Notes: generated by a model not told the origin, from the sequence alone. A DNA stretch of 64,000 nt from Fistulifera solaris (GCA_030295235.1 AP026126.1:1178001-1242000); one strand, 5' to 3'. Positions 1 to 12,452 are shown, numbered from the stretch's first letter. Translations and numbers: made by a program.

Positions 1-1458
1 AACGACGAATAATGAACAACATCAGACAACAATATTAACAGGAACAAAAGTTTTCTACATCGAGCCGTAGTAGACAAACCATTTTGATCGTCAAACTCTC
101 GTAGCGAGCTGGGTGTGTTTGTCATCACTTGTTCATGAACATTAGTCACCAGAGAATTAGGGGTCAGTTAAAAGAGACTCACCATTGGTAATGAGGTTCC
201 ATAGTCGTCTTGTTATTTCAGCTTCCATCTGATAAGATGAACGAGTATCGTTAGAGTATGTCACGTCAACAACAACAAATATTCTTTCTTTTTCGTGTTC
301 GATCAAGCATGAAGCTTTACTTGAATGTTTCTCGTTCACATGCAGTCAGCCTGGGGCGGCATCCATCCAAGGAGGTTCATCATTTCGACAGTCGAGGAGC
401 ATTTCGTTGCCTCGTATAACTCACCTAATGAACGCGGAAGTGAAATAATGTAAAGGAAGGAGTGTCTGGTGAAGAAAAAGAGTGTGACTGTGAGTCAATC
501 GGTAAAAATGAATTCGTATGTGCTTTGTGGGTGTTGTTTTTGTCGAGCGAGTCAGTGTAACTATGACATAAAAAACAATCACTGCGTCGATGCGCTTCTG
601 AAAAAGCGTAAAGCATGTCGTCATTCTCACTCTAGGCAACCACTATACATCGATCCGTTCTGATGAGACTGATTCATCAATCACGTTTTGAAAACGTATC
701 ATGAAGGGGAATCCGAAAATCTCTACTTCGTCCTTTCGATGATTACTGTGTAAACCTCCATATCAATTGTTACGAGTAATCTGGCGCGTACCTGGAAAAA
801 TTACGGGCGAAACTAATTATCAGACTGTCGTGATTAAAAATGACGAAAGATTTTATTGGTTTTGCATAGAATCAGAAGTTTATTTGATATTAAAGACGCT
901 CAGAAAACGTCACGAATGTTGATGTTTTCCTCATTTCACGTAACAACAGTAATTTGTCATATTCTGCTTACCTGTTTCTCAACTAACAGCATAGTGAGAA
1001 TTAATCGACCATCAGTAGCCGCGCGTAAGCTGACTCTTGAGTGATCAAAAGAGCAGCTTCATGATGCTTTGTGAAGAAGGATCTTGATCATGGTCGAAAC
1101 GAATGCTGCGAAAAAATAATTTATTGAATGGTGGTGGAAGTCTGCCTATTTGGATCTATCGTCTAACCGTACATCCGTCGGAATGGAAACAGCTGAGTCA
1201 TGACTGAAATGCAGTCGTGGAATAGAACTGACGACACTTTGGGGGTATAGTTCATGTTGAAGACACAATTACTGGATGTAATGATTCCGGATTCCCTTCA
1301 TGTTGAAGTTCCTTATTCCAGCACAAACGTTTTCGAGATCGCTTTTGCGCCATGCAGAAAAGACGTGAAAAACAAAAAAGGCTGCCAACCTCGTCAGTTG
1401 CTTCTCTTCTATTCGTTAAAGCTGCAATCTTCGTTCATTTCACTTCAATATTGAACAG
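1..1458. other. No convincing gene at left edge
   Basis: I see no supported gene here. On the minus strand, codons from about 402 down to 190 read well for some 65 residues and end at a GTGAGT that could be a splice donor, so this may be the first exon of a gene lying to the left. It contains an in-frame TGA near 345, so I do not call it. A hairpin motif of the GACTGAAATGCAGTC type lies at 1199-1220 and recurs elsewhere in the window. Confidence 0.4.
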
Positions 1459-2297
1459 ATGAAACTATCAAGAGCTAATCTTTTGACTTGCGCCTTGCTG
1501 GCGAGCTCCAGTCTAGTGAGTGCGTTCACAACGCCTTCTTTGGTGGCTCGACCAACCGGTGTCGTATGCCGATCCATGACAGCAACGGCTGAAGCGACAC
1601 CTGCTGCGGAAGAAGCTTCTTCTTCCGAAGATGCCGACATTCAAATCCCTACCAACCTACCTTCTGCTTGTGGAATGGACTACGTTCCGCTAGCAACCAT
1701 GTTGGCGACCGGTGATTTGGTGGCTGCCGATCAGGTAAGATTACTTTTTTTTTCTTTCGGCGACACGACGTTCTACTCTGTGTCTTGTTCCCGGGATCCT
1801 CTACTTTATCAATCATAGGATCGATACAGTTGATAGAAATTAAGATGACTCTGCGTCTTCCAGATTCTCAACATTTCTTCTCTTGTTTCACAGTTCACTC
1901 GCGATGCTTTGATCGAAATTTCGGGCGCCAAAGCGAAAGGCCGCAATTTTGTTTACTTTACGGACGTCAAAAATATCCCCAGTATAGATCTAGCTACCAT
2001 GGAGCGGCTGTGGAATAAATTTTCCAAAGGAAAGTTCGGATATTCAGTACAGAAAAGAAGTGGAATCAATCCAAGGGAGACTTTGAGGTCTTTTGCCGAA
2101 AGATTGGCTGGACCACCACAGATGGGGAAGTAGAACGCAAAAAACGCTGGTTTGGGGCGTCGGAATTCATCTATGATGTCAAAAAGGCACCTGAAGGACA
2201 TTTGCCTCTCACCAGTGCCTTGCGAGGAACTTCATTGATCAAAAGTCTTCTAAAGCACCCTGTATGGGACAACGAGGACTGGAAGAAAGAGCCATAA
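1459..2297 (+). CDS. GUN4: GUN4-like tetrapyrrole-binding protein, plastid
   Basis: GUN4 proteins bind protoporphyrin IX and Mg-protoporphyrin and stimulate Mg-chelatase in chlorophyll synthesis. Exon 1 is 1459-1734 and exon 2 is 1894-2297, with a 159-bp GT-AG intron in phase 0. The N terminus is a hydrophobic signal peptide followed by VSAFTTP, which resembles the ASAFAP plastid-import motif of diatoms. The GUN4 core is clear: GRNFVYFTDV, then LATMERLWNKFSKGKFGYSVQ, then WFGASEFIYDV near the end. After GYSVQK the frame must shift by one base in the A run at 2053-2056. Adding one A restores the conserved tryptophan and gives about 226 residues ending at 2297. The gene is convergent with the translocator gene, 82 bp apart. 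Family call is firm; whether the frame break is real is not. Confidence 0.85.
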
Positions 2298-2379
2298 ACA
2301 AACGACAAAATAACAATAAAACAAAAACAATCATTGATACTGACAACAACTACAGTTGCTATTTTAATCATTTACCGTT

Positions 2380-4429
2380 TTACTTGTTGTCACGCGACAT
2401 GGCTGCATCAAATTGGTCCGCCAGAGATTGGGCCGAACGCAGCCAGAAGTAAACCACCGCCGCCAAGACTACGGCAAGCACAGGAGTAGATGCTTCCAAG
2501 CTACCAAGGCCAAAAATCAATATCTGTTGGAGCAATGCTCCTCCACCTTTTCCCAGCGGCATACCAGCCACGTCAATGGCCGCTTTTCCTTTTGTTTTCG
2601 AATCCTTGTCTAACGGAATGTAGGCCATTTCTTTGCAAGGGTCAAAGAGAGAATACTTGGACGCTTTGCAGGCAATATTCTGAACAGCTCCTAACAAAAC
2701 AGCTAACATGAGCGGTGTGGTTCCCAAGGCCGCGGTAATTGGCGCCAGGGCGTCACGGAAAATGCTAAGTCCAAAGAAGCCGAGACCCGTGGCGCCAAGG
2801 ACCTTTCAGGAAGCGTCGCACAGATCAAAGCACATGGATCAGTCCAACACTTCGTACAATATTAATAAAATATCACAAGGCTTTGAATCAATCTTACCGT
2901 TGGAGTTATCATTGCCGCCGTACGCCATCCGAACTTTTGAAAAATCACTCGGCCCACCAACATCATCACCAACGTCACAACGCCAGTTGCCGACGAAAAA
3001 TTTCCCATAAAAGACGAGTACGAGTTGGGATCTGGGAATGCTTGCTTTAACTTTGATTTCCAACTCACTTCAACAATATTGATAGCCAAACCGTACGAGA
3101 TCACCAAAACGGCCAAGTTGCGAATATATGGACTATTCCTCAAAAAATCAAAGGATTCTCGCATTGTCATTCGCTTTCGCTCTTTCGGAGGAGGCGATGA
3201 AGCAGCCGCCTTAGCAGCGTCTTTCGTGGATTGTAATGTCGGAACGACATTGTCTTGGATGTGCTTGTAACAACCAACAATAATGCCGCCGCTGGCCAGT
3301 ACAGCACCCATCAAAAAGCGCAACGACATACCCCACGCATCCACCTCCGGTCCGAACGAAAGTCTCTGTCGGCTAACCCATTTGTTGTACTGTCCAGCGA
3401 GAATGAGGGCAACATTGGCTCCCAATCCAAACAAAGGGTCTGTAAAAAATGAATTCAAGACGACGAGATGAGTCCAACACATGTAAGTCAATAGACTAAC
3501 AAAAGCCGTTAACGTACAATACTTTTTGGCTTCATCTACAGTTGTAATCTCGTTGGCAAATCCCCAGAACAATAAAGACGCCACCACACTACCCCACATT
3601 TCTGCCAAGACATAAAACATGCTAAACGACCAATTCCGAACAATGGCCAACGGCGCCGCAAATCCGAGTGGCAGTTGACTGGCTACGGCGTCAATGAAGA
3701 CATGCGGATGCAAGATATCGCGCATGGGATATAGTACGGTAGCAAAGAGGGTGAAGAACGTCAAGAAAGGTGTCACGCACACGTAAAAGATGTTTTTGTG
3801 ATCGAACCACTCGGTGAGTTTGACGTACAGCGTTGCAAAGCCGATGGCGACAGGAAGGTTGACATATGTTTTGATGAATGGAATAACTGTATGAATGGAT
3901 TGAAAAGAGTTCGTGAGTGAGGTAATCCAAGAACTGGCACAAAATACCGACAGAAACAACATACCTTCCGCTCCGGATTTTGGGGCAGTGACGAGCTATC
4001 GAGTGACGAGACGACGAAATTGTGTGAGACTTTTGCGGAAACGAGCCAGCTGCTGAAGAAACTACGACTTCTTACCAGAACATCTTTTGTATCTCTTAAA
4101 ATGGTGTAATTGAAAATGATAAAGAAGAACATGATGGCCAACGGTAGCAATTTCTTGCGTTCTTGCGGTTCTGGAATAAGTGATTGTATTCGTCGACGCC
4201 ATTTCGACCCCGATGACTCCTCGGGAATCCGTTCGGCTGTCGCAGCAAGTTTCGAGGAGGATGCACGGTTGTTGGGGGCTTTTGTCGTTTCCTTTTGTCG
4301 CACATGGGGAAGAGCCGATCGAGAGAAAATCTTGGCCTGTCGCGATGCGTTGGCTGGAGCAAGGAATGCATTCGAAGAACACAGCAAGAGCAGCCCGCCG
4401 GCTGTTATTAAAGAGTGAATCGTTCGCAT
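2380..4429 (-). CDS. NTT: Plastid ATP/ADP translocator (NTT family)
   Basis: This is a nucleotide transporter of the plastid/Rickettsia ATP/ADP translocase family. Such carriers exchange ATP for ADP, or move other nucleotides, across plastid membranes. Four exons are supported: 4429-4076, 3995-3965 (only 31 bp), 3886-2898 and 2802-2380, giving 598 residues with no frame break. The leader is hydrophobic and ends SSNAFLAP, a phenylalanine-type plastid cleavage motif. The core begins KLLPLAIMFFFIIFNYTILR, followed by DTKDVL, NLPVAIGF, FYVCVTPF and YPMRDILHPH, all hallmarks of the family, with about a dozen membrane segments. Diatoms have several NTT paralogues in different plastid membranes with different substrates, and I cannot say which one this is. 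It is divergent from the E1 gene, with 616 bp between the starts. Confidence 0.92.
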
Positions 4430-5045
4430 TGAATTAAGCGATGGTGGAACGAAAGCGTTTCTCTATCGTTAACAATAACAACAACTCCTTGCAATGCAAT
4501 GGCGAAGGTGTTTTGAACAGGGGTGGAAGGCTTTTCCTTGGCGGATGGAACAACGCCATCACGTACCATGCGTACGAGACCCACGTACAGCACACAAATG
4601 ATGATAGATGAAAACATCACGCCAAGTCTGCGCATCATGATGGGTGCTCGACACTCACTCATGACTCACCAATCACGATTGTCAACACCACGTGGACGTC
4701 AAATTTACTCTCTTAATTCGGGATGAAAGCAAATCATCGAGGCAGTCCTATGTCCTATCTCATGTGTCAAAGACAATCCCTGTCTCTAGAGGAGTGCGTA
4801 ACTTATTCAACTAGGCGCGGACGAACACTTCCGGGACTAAAAGTAAGTTGAGTCGGGAAGTCCGCCAACCTACATTCTACAACAGAGTAACACCTATAGT
4901 GCCACGTGGATGTCGCCTACTACGTAGATATGACTCGCAATTGAAACCGTGAAACACATCTCTTTTTTATTGCCCTCAAAATGTATTGTGTCGAATGATG
5001 AGAAGAAGGCGATCTCCATTCTGAACCTCTGTTATTGGTGAAACA
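4430..5045. promoter_or_regulatory. Divergent intergenic region between NTT and E1
   Basis: This 616-bp stretch lies between two divergent start codons, so it should hold both promoters. I see no gene or repeat in it, only chance ORFs. Both flanking genes act in the plastid complex, so shared regulation is possible but not shown. Confidence 0.4.
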
Positions 5046-8000
5046 ATGAAGAACTCAATTTCTTGTCTTACATTTCTCTTTGTAGCTTGGGGCTCTCAAA
5101 TTTGCCAGTCTGCGTGGTTTCCCCGCCCGATGGCCTTGACATTGACACCCCGATGGAATGGAGACGGTGCATCGGATATTATTCTTTCGATCCGAGGAGG
5201 AGGACATGGACAAGACGACGCGGAACGATACAGTCGACAGTTGTATGCATTAGGAGCTCGAGCGCAAAGTCTCATTCGATCTTCTCTCATTTATTTAGAC
5301 GGACCGCCTTCTTCTGGTTTGCTTTACGAAACAGCCAAGAATTTGGCCCTTTCGGGTGTTCGACATATTGTCATTGTACAATCCGATGATGAAATGGATA
5401 CTCTTTATCACAATGAACAACTGGATGACTTAGGCAATGCTTACCAGCGTTCTATACGAGCAGAATTGGAAGAATTGGGCCATTCAACAAAGGAAATTCC
5501 CTCGGGAGCGGAGCTTTTACTGCAATACATTCGTCGTCTCAATCCCGGTGTGCAGGTATCGTTGGCAAATAGAAACGAGTTACAGCAACATATATCGATC
5601 CGCGATGGAGAAATCATTCGCCGCGTACTGGTCAGTGTCGATCGTCCGCCGCCGTCGAATTTGCAGCTCAATCAAATGGCTCGTGACAAGGATTGGGCTT
5701 TCGTGGCGGTCGAAACGGCGGGGGTCTTTGGACGCCTCTTTTGTGATTTTGGATCATCCTTTCAGGTCGAAGATGTGGATGGTGAAACTCCTCTGGTGAC
5801 GCCGTTGGAAAAAATTGAGGAGAATGGTGATACCTTGGTTGTGAATTGCATTTTGGGGGAAAAACACGATGTCTCGAAAGGTGATCAGATTGAATTTCAA
5901 TTACGAAACGGCAGTACTATCGAGCAACGATGTCTCGTCACCAGCGTTCAAAATCCCTTTCGGTTTTCGATTCAGTTATTAGAGAATTCGAGTCTTTCGC
6001 AACAGCCTAGTTCTTTCGAGTTTGTTGCATTGGTCAACAGTCAAGCGGCTTCGTTTCGACGAGTCAAAGTCCCACAATCCATTGAATTTCTATCCTTGGA
6101 GGAGGCTCTCAAGTCTGCTAGCTCAGATCCCTCTTTATTTGCTGCGTGTGACTTGGAAAAGAGCTTTGACGATACCAGGAAAGTAGCATCCATGGCGTGT
6201 TTTCAGGCTCTTTACGATTTTGTGAAGGAAAAAATTGCTACCCTCAATTATTGGATATAAATGAATTCTGGGATATGTCTGTAGCGGCATACCCATCACT
6301 GGCAACAGTTGATCCAGAGGAAGCTAAATCCCATCTCAAATCTTTTCTGCGGGGCTGCGGGGCGAAACTCACGCCATTTTTGGCATTTTTTGGAGCGGTT
6401 GCTGCGCAAGAAGCCTTGAAAGCATCTACAAGTCTTTATTTCCCAGTAAAGCAATTTCTGCTGTATGATTGTGACGAAGTGCTACCGAAACTGGATCAAG
6501 CTGAGACCCGCAAAGGGGCATCGTGTTTGGTACCCGGGCTTCGGTGTATACTTGGCGATGATATCGTCGACACTTTACAGTCCAAGCAATTATTCATAGT
6601 TGGCGCTGGAGCCATAGGCTGTGAGCTACTTAAGAATTTGGCTTCAATGGGTGTTGGTACCAAGGGTCACGGAAAAGTGTACTTGACGGACATGGATACA
6701 ATTGAAAAATCGAATCTTAGTCGACAACTTCTATTTAGAGACAATGATATCGGCGATTTCAAAAGCGCTGCCGCACAAAAAAGCAGCTTGTCGCTTCTTT
6801 CGTGATATCAGGATTGAATCTCATACTAGCCGGGTAGGCTCGGGGGAAAGAACTCCGTTTGACGAGGCATTCTGGTCAAATCGGGTCGACGTTGTCCTGA
6901 ACGCGCTTGACAATGTCGAAGCAAGAATGTTCATGGATGAACAATGTGTTAAATACAGTAAGGCATTGGTTGATGCTGGGACGATGGGCTCTAAAGGAAA
7001 CGTACAGGTCGTGGTTCCGGATCAAAGTGAATCTTATGCGTCCAGTGTGGACCCTCCGGAACCCTCGATCGCTGTTTGCACGCTGAAAAATTTCCCATAC
7101 GCTATTGCGCATACTATTCAATGGGCACGAGACTTATTTGACGGACTTTTTCAACGACGGTGTGATCGCTCTAATCAACTCCTTGAAAAGACTAAAGGCA
7201 CGTCAATTGATGACATAGTTATTAAGTTGCTTAGTGACAGCAGTGAGGAAGCAGCCCAAGAGATTGCTGTCGAAGTGAAGGAAGACCTTTGGCACTCTCT
7301 ATCGATGCGGATAAAGACCTAAAAAGTCTTGTTTTAAATTGGGCGGCAACGATGGCTGTTCAATTCTTCTTGGTCGCCCCAAGGAATTTGATCAAAGAGC
7401 ATCCTTTGGGAAGTCGCGATGAAGACGGTGAAGCATTTTGGACTGGAACTAGGCGACCTCCGCGAGAGTTGTCATTCTGTCCAGAAGAAAATGGAGTTGA
7501 CCAAAACGTCATCAACGCCAATCTTGTTGACTTTGTCCGAGAGGCAGCACGACTTCGATTCGAGACAATAACGGGCAAAGCATCAGCAGGGTTAGATTCA
7601 ATGTTTACCTCAGAAGATGCTTCATCGATTTTGAGCGTCTATTACGAGCAATACCGCAGTGCAGCTGATGATATCGTCGAGTCAGAGACATCCGCAGAAG
7701 AAAGCTTGAGAGCAACTCTGGATGATGCAAGGTCACTTCTCTCTGACAAAAAGATGTCGACCATCGATTTCCAAAAGGACGATGAAACCAACGGCCATGT
7801 CGCATTCGTTAATGCAGCCAGCAATCTTCGCGCAATTTGTTACGGAATACCGCCTGTAGATCAAATGGAGACTCGTCGAGTTGCAGGCAACATAGTTCCC
7901 GCTATGATAACTACCACGGCGTTGGTGTCGGGCCTCTCGTGTATCGAGCTACTCAAACTGTCGCAGAATTTACCACTTCGAAGCTATCGAAACGCTTTTA

Positions 8001-8482
8001 TCAATCTAGCTCTACCTTTCTTCGCATTCACGATTCCTCTTCCAGCTGCGACTGTTTCGATCTTCAATGGGCGTTCGTACACAATATGGAACCGATTGAC
8101 GATAAGGGAAAGTAAAGTGGCTGCAGCAAAGGGAGGTATTACGATGAGGTCCATGATGCAAAAACTAAACGAGATGATATCCGGCGACAGCGAGAAAATA
8201 GATATTTCTTCCGTATCGCTGGGACCTTATCTCCTTTATGCCAGTTTCTTGAATGAAGACGACGACGAAATATTAGACAAACCTTTGTGGGAGGTAATCA
8301 AGAATGCGCTTGATGAGAGCCATTATTTTGAAAATGAAAATTCTCGTGGAGAGGACACTTCCGATCCTGGTGGTTTGCTTGTAGAAAACGGCACCGTCGA
8401 GATTGCCGTGACTGTTCTAGATGGAGATGGACAGGAAATCGAGCTGCCCGCAGTACAAGTTGTCCGCCATTCTAGCGAGTAG
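5046..8482 (+). CDS. Ubiquitin-activating enzyme E1 with signal peptide (symbiont-type, SELMA)
   Basis: E1 adenylates ubiquitin with ATP and passes it to its own cysteine, then to an E2. The N terminus is a signal peptide ending near QICQSAWF and continues into a basic region with IRGGG. This fits the symbiont-specific E1 of the periplastidal compartment, where the ERAD-derived SELMA machinery ubiquitinates or handles plastid preproteins. The first adenylation half starts at DAERYSRQLYALG. The second has the nucleotide loop FIVGAGAIGCELLKNLA, then ALDNVEARM, GTMGSKGNVQVV and the catalytic cysteine in CTLKNFP. A ubiquitin-fold domain closes the protein at about 1,145 residues, normal for the family. 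There are no introns. Three frame changes sit at 6229-6234 (A6, one A missing), 6777-6782 (A6, one extra) and about 7288-7290 (T3, one missing). With them corrected the length is divisible by three. Confidence 0.88.
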
Positions 8483-11171
8483 CTAGACCCTCTTCACATT
8501 AATTTTAACATGATGCCAGAAGTGCAAAGGAGAAGTAAAATCATCAGCAAACTTCGTCGATGAAATGTCACGACAATATCTTCCAATCTGTCGCTTTTAC
8601 CTACCATGTTCTGTGTCTGGATTGCAGTTCAACAGACCACTGGGCGAGGGTACGAATCAGGCTTCTAAGACAGACTAGAGATCATTGGGAAAAAACAACC
8701 GCGTCCGCAATACGGTAATATCCATGACTAAAAGCTTCGGGCTTCTTCAAGGATGTCTAAAAATGGATTGGACGTCGCGAAGACAGCAACATCATGCGGT
8801 CCGGCTCAAGAGCTATACTGTCTTCATGGGCGGTTGCCTTTTAACATAAGAATATAGAATGAAGAAGAATGCACATGACACCGCAATAATTCGAGCAACA
8901 TATGCAAAGCGTTTGGAATTTTGATACAATCCATTGTTGAACAGGTTGGTCGAGTAGTGAAAGAAGAGATAGAATAGGCGGATGACGCTGCGAATATAGC
9001 TTTCGTTGCAGCTGTTGTTGTGGGTGTAATGGTTTTTGTCGAACCATTCTTTACTATCGCGACTAACGGATGATTTACTGGCAGACTACGGTAAGCAGGA
9101 TTTGAAATGGAAGCTCATATTCTATTCCTTCGGATATCAACGAAGTACAAAGCGGATGGGGCCGCGATTTTGGGTACTGCTCTTGGCCATCTCATGTGGC
9201 AAGACGGTGTTGTCGTCAAGCGTGAGTTACTGTGGAATATGGATACATGGCGAATGAATTGGCGAATCGCATCGCCGACGCCGTATGGACGCCATGATTG
9301 ATGGGGATTATAGGATACGCTTTTTCATTGAAAATGCAATTACTGGTAGCGAGTGAACTGGGAAAGCACCGCAACGTTGTAATCTGTGAGTTGGCAGCAC
9401 CAGCATCGAGGAAACGTTTTCGGGCTAATAAGTCGATCGATTCCGAGAACCCTGTTTGGTTGAGTTTATGGACGCATCACGAGATGGAATTGTTGGACGA
9501 ATAAATGAATTACCTCCCGTCGCCCTTATCGCTTGTCGCCCTACATCCATCACGGAAATCGAAACATGGCGAGTGACTTCGTGGATCATGTCGCCGACAC
9601 CGTGATTGACGATATGAAAAAAGGGGTTACGGATACGCTCTGCCACTGAAAATGCATTTACTGGTAGTGAGCGAGCAGGGAAAGCGTTGCTCTCTGTGAG
9701 TTGGCAGCCCCAGCAGCATTGAGGAAACGTTTTCGGTCATGTTCAGTAGACACATTTCATCGTGATTGATTCAACCAACAGCTAGAAAAGAGCAATAAGA
9801 AGGATTGAAGACTAAATGAGCTGTTGCATTGCGATCGTTTATTGGTGGCAGCTTCATAACGTCTTGCTCATGAACAGTTTATGGAAGCATCACGAAACGG
9901 AATCATAGAACGATGTAATGGATGAGCGTCTCCCGTCGCCATTGCCTGCCGCGCGCATCCATCAGTTGTATTTTATATATTAATTAAAACTATTTGGTTT
10001 TGAAGTGAAGAAAGTGTTTGCATGTAGGGGTTGTGGTATACATTTTTCATTGTGCTGGGACATATGGGGGACCCTTGCTAGTGCCCGTAACCGCTAACCT
10101 ATTTCTAGGATAACTCATAAGCACCGCAAGAGCTCCGAAGACGTTAAGCAGATGTCAACAAGCGATCACAAACGCCCATGTATCCGGTTGGGAGCGGAAA
10201 GGCGAATGTGGCTTTCATAAGCTGCTCAGCGGGTGAACCCCAAACCCCGCTCAACCGTTACCATTGCTTCACCAATCATCGGCGCACGCAGTTCTTCGGC
10301 ACGCCTCATGGATCCCACAACTCAGGTGAAGAACTTTTCCCAGCACAATGCTCCAACTGCGTGTTTTCCGGTAAGGCAGGAAGCCTCGCAAGCAGGCAAG
10401 CGAATCGTCGAGACGACACGAGGTTGCCCTTTCGCGAGACGACTCCTCCTTCCTCGGGACATACGCACCACAACCCTTCATGCGCTCCCACTAAGTATTC
10501 AACCATACGGTCCCAAGCTGTGATCGCAGGCCACAGCTTTGGCAACAACTGAATACGGGGAGGACATCAAACCTCTCTCAGTCGCCTTCGAGAGGAGATG
10601 TGAGAAGAAGAAGAACGCAGCGAAAAAGAGGGAAACAAAAATTCAGCGATGCTACTCCTATCGTAGTAGTAAGATCAAAAATAAGTTTGTTCTCCTAAAC
10701 TCAATTTAAAATCATTTAGAAAGAGCTATCTAAGTATTTCTGTCTCGAGCAACGGTTTTTTCCAAATGTTGGGATCCCACGACCCACGAGTGAAAGTTAC
10801 GGTACCTGGTATACGCGTCTGAATATTTTCATGAACGCAACTGCGAACCCGCCCTGCTCGTATCTCACAAGCGAAATACGCGGTGAAATACCTTGTAATG
10901 GATGTTGGAGGCAAGTTGTTCGCCTCGAAGATGCTGATAGGTGAGACGACGATTTATGTTTGGTTTTCTTTGACGCGTTCATGCAGTCTCAGTCCTGTTG
11001 CTACAATCGCAAACCCTTGATGTGTAGCTTGTCTGCATGTCTGCGTCAGGTCAGCCACAACATTCGCCATTATTCTGTGCGTCCGTCTTAATTGCGATAA
11101 TTTTTTTATTGATAACTGTGAATTGTTGATCACAAGCCATCACAAACTAAATCTTATTTCTCTTTCGTAGA
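8483..11171. other. Gene-poor tract with decayed duplication
   Basis: This 2.7-kb stretch has only short, unrecognised ORFs. It holds the degenerate tandem duplication at 9222-9971, listed separately. Around 10178-10552 two overlapping plus-strand frames stay open for 96 and 124 codons, but neither resembles a known protein or shows splice logic. One TACCTGGTA motif is at 10803-10811. A leader intron for the next gene may end at the TTTCGTAG just before 11172. Confidence 0.5.
9222..9971. repeat. Degenerate tandem duplication, two units of about 340-410 bp
   Basis: The stretch 9222-9558 is repeated in diverged form at 9559-9971. Shared blocks appear in the same order: ATGGCGARTGA, ATCGCCGACNCCGT, GGATACGCT, GAAAATGCA, TTACTGGTAG, CTGTGAGTTGGCAGC, GAGGAAACGTTTTCGG, then ACGCATCACGA against AAGCATCACGA and CTCCCGTCGCC. 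The second unit has an extra stretch of some 75 bp near 9750-9860. No frame stays open in both units, so a protein-coding role is unlikely. Confidence 0.65.
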
Positions 11172-12437
11172 ATGACGATCGAATGCACGTGTAATTTGAG
11201 ATATGGAGTCGAAGAAGCGTCCTCGCCGTTAACGATGGAGGCTTCCTTCGTTCACTTGAATGTTCCTTTGGAAGAAGAATCCCGGGTGCGGAAGAAATCT
11301 GTTTGCTCAGAATGGACGCGACAAACAGAGAAATGGACTTGTGAAACTCCTCAATCGTGTTGCTGGGAATGTCTTTCGCGCCTGCAACAAGCTCTCGAGA
11401 AAGATACGGAACGGTTAGAGTACGAAAGTAATGCTTACGTGAATCACGCACAAGCCGCCAGATTGCGTCAAAAACAGTGGCAACAAAAAGTCGATGGCGA
11501 ATTGACGCGAGAGCAGCTGGTGGAACAAGCAAAAGAATCTTATACTAGAGAAATTGACGAGATCACCCTGGCTTGTGAGCAACTCGAGGCTGAATTCAAT
11601 GAACTAAGAATGGCTCGTCGAGAACTCGCCGCCAAGGCAAAGGAGCTCGATAAGGCAACAGAAGAAATTTTCAGAGCCCGAAACGATATTGAGCTTGCTG
11701 CCGCTAATATAGAGCAGGATCAAGCAAACTTGAACGGAGCAGTAGCTTCCGCACACGAACAAATCGATAGCCTGTCCTCGACGAGGATTCAACTCTACTC
11801 GCAGTCGTTTGACCTGCAGGTCGATCAAGAGCGCGGCCTTCGATATCCACTGATCAATGAACATCGTTTAGCATATCGTCCAAAGGGTGATGTCCATTGG
11901 GAGGAGATTCAGACGGCTTGGTCATTAGCAGCACAGCTTCTTTTAGTTGTTGCATCGACATTTCGGTTTCAATCACGACATTGGCGCATCGTCCCCCTAA
12001 CCGACTGCGCTAAATTGATATTCTATCCACCGACACAAGACCAGAAAACAGTTCCAAATCCGATTTCATATAATTTGGGACACCCGGAAACTCACAATGG
12101 CCGTGCCCTTTTGGCATGGAATGCTTTGTTACATAGCGTAGCTTCATGGATTCTTACGCGTGGCAGTCCTGAAGGGACAACCGGGACGCAACAGAAACGA
12201 GAATCCCGTCGTATTCCGTTTGAAATGACTCGTAACTCAATCGGAGACAAACTAATTTCGTCGTTGCTGGATAATGACGACAGTGGATGGTCGATAGTTA
12301 TTCATCGCATGTCATGCAACCTGCTGTGGCTGGCGCAATGCGCTAATGATCAGATTCTTGATCAGGTAATACTGAAGGCGACTATGTCGACCAGCAAGCG
12401 GACTGGTATAAATGATACAACGGATAATGTACAATAG
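11172..12437 (+). CDS. ATG6: Beclin 1/ATG6-like autophagy protein
   Basis: Beclin/ATG6 is the regulatory subunit of class III PI3-kinase (VPS34) complexes for autophagy and endosomal sorting. The 421-residue ORF is uninterrupted. Residues about 60-75 hold the CCWECLSRLQQAL segment, equivalent to the cysteine motif that opens the Beclin coiled coil. A long coiled coil follows, to about residue 210. The C-terminal BARA-type domain begins at INEHRLAY, with VHWEEIQTAWSLAAQLLLV and HWRIVPLTD lining up with the family's sequences as I recall them. I see no BH3-like segment. The stop codon is only 15 bp from the stop of the convergent transporter gene, so their 3' UTRs should overlap. Identification rests on motif order, not an alignment. 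Confidence 0.8.
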   Translation: MTIECTCNLRYGVEEASSPLTMEASFVHLNVPLEEESRVRKKSVCSEWTRQTEKWTCETPQSCCWECLSRLQQALEKDTERLEYESNAYVNHAQAARLRQKQWQQKVDGELTREQLVEQAKESYTREIDEITLACEQLEAEFNELRMARRELAAKAKELDKATEEIFRARNDIELAAANIEQDQANLNGAVASAHEQIDSLSSTRIQLYSQSFDLQVDQERGLRYPLINEHRLAYRPKGDVHWEEIQTAWSLAAQLLLVVASTFRFQSRHWRIVPLTDCAKLIFYPPTQDQKTVPNPISYNLGHPETHNGRALLAWNALLHSVASWILTRGSPEGTTGTQQKRESRRIPFEMTRNSIGDKLISSLLDNDDSGWSIVIHRMSCNLLWLAQCANDQILDQVILKATMSTSKRTGINDTTDNVQ

Positions 12438-12452
12438 ATTTACTTTTTGATA

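Noticed and set aside
2040-2070. Tiny intron to explain the GUN4 frame change
   Set aside because: No GT-AG pair at workable size exists there; a one-base change in the A run restores the conserved motif directly.
4408-4662. 84-codon minus ORF upstream of NTT
   Set aside because: It overlaps the NTT start in another frame, and NTT already has a complete leader.
10178-10552. 124-codon plus-strand ORF
   Set aside because: Composition is not protein-like, an overlapping frame is equally open, and no domain is recognised.
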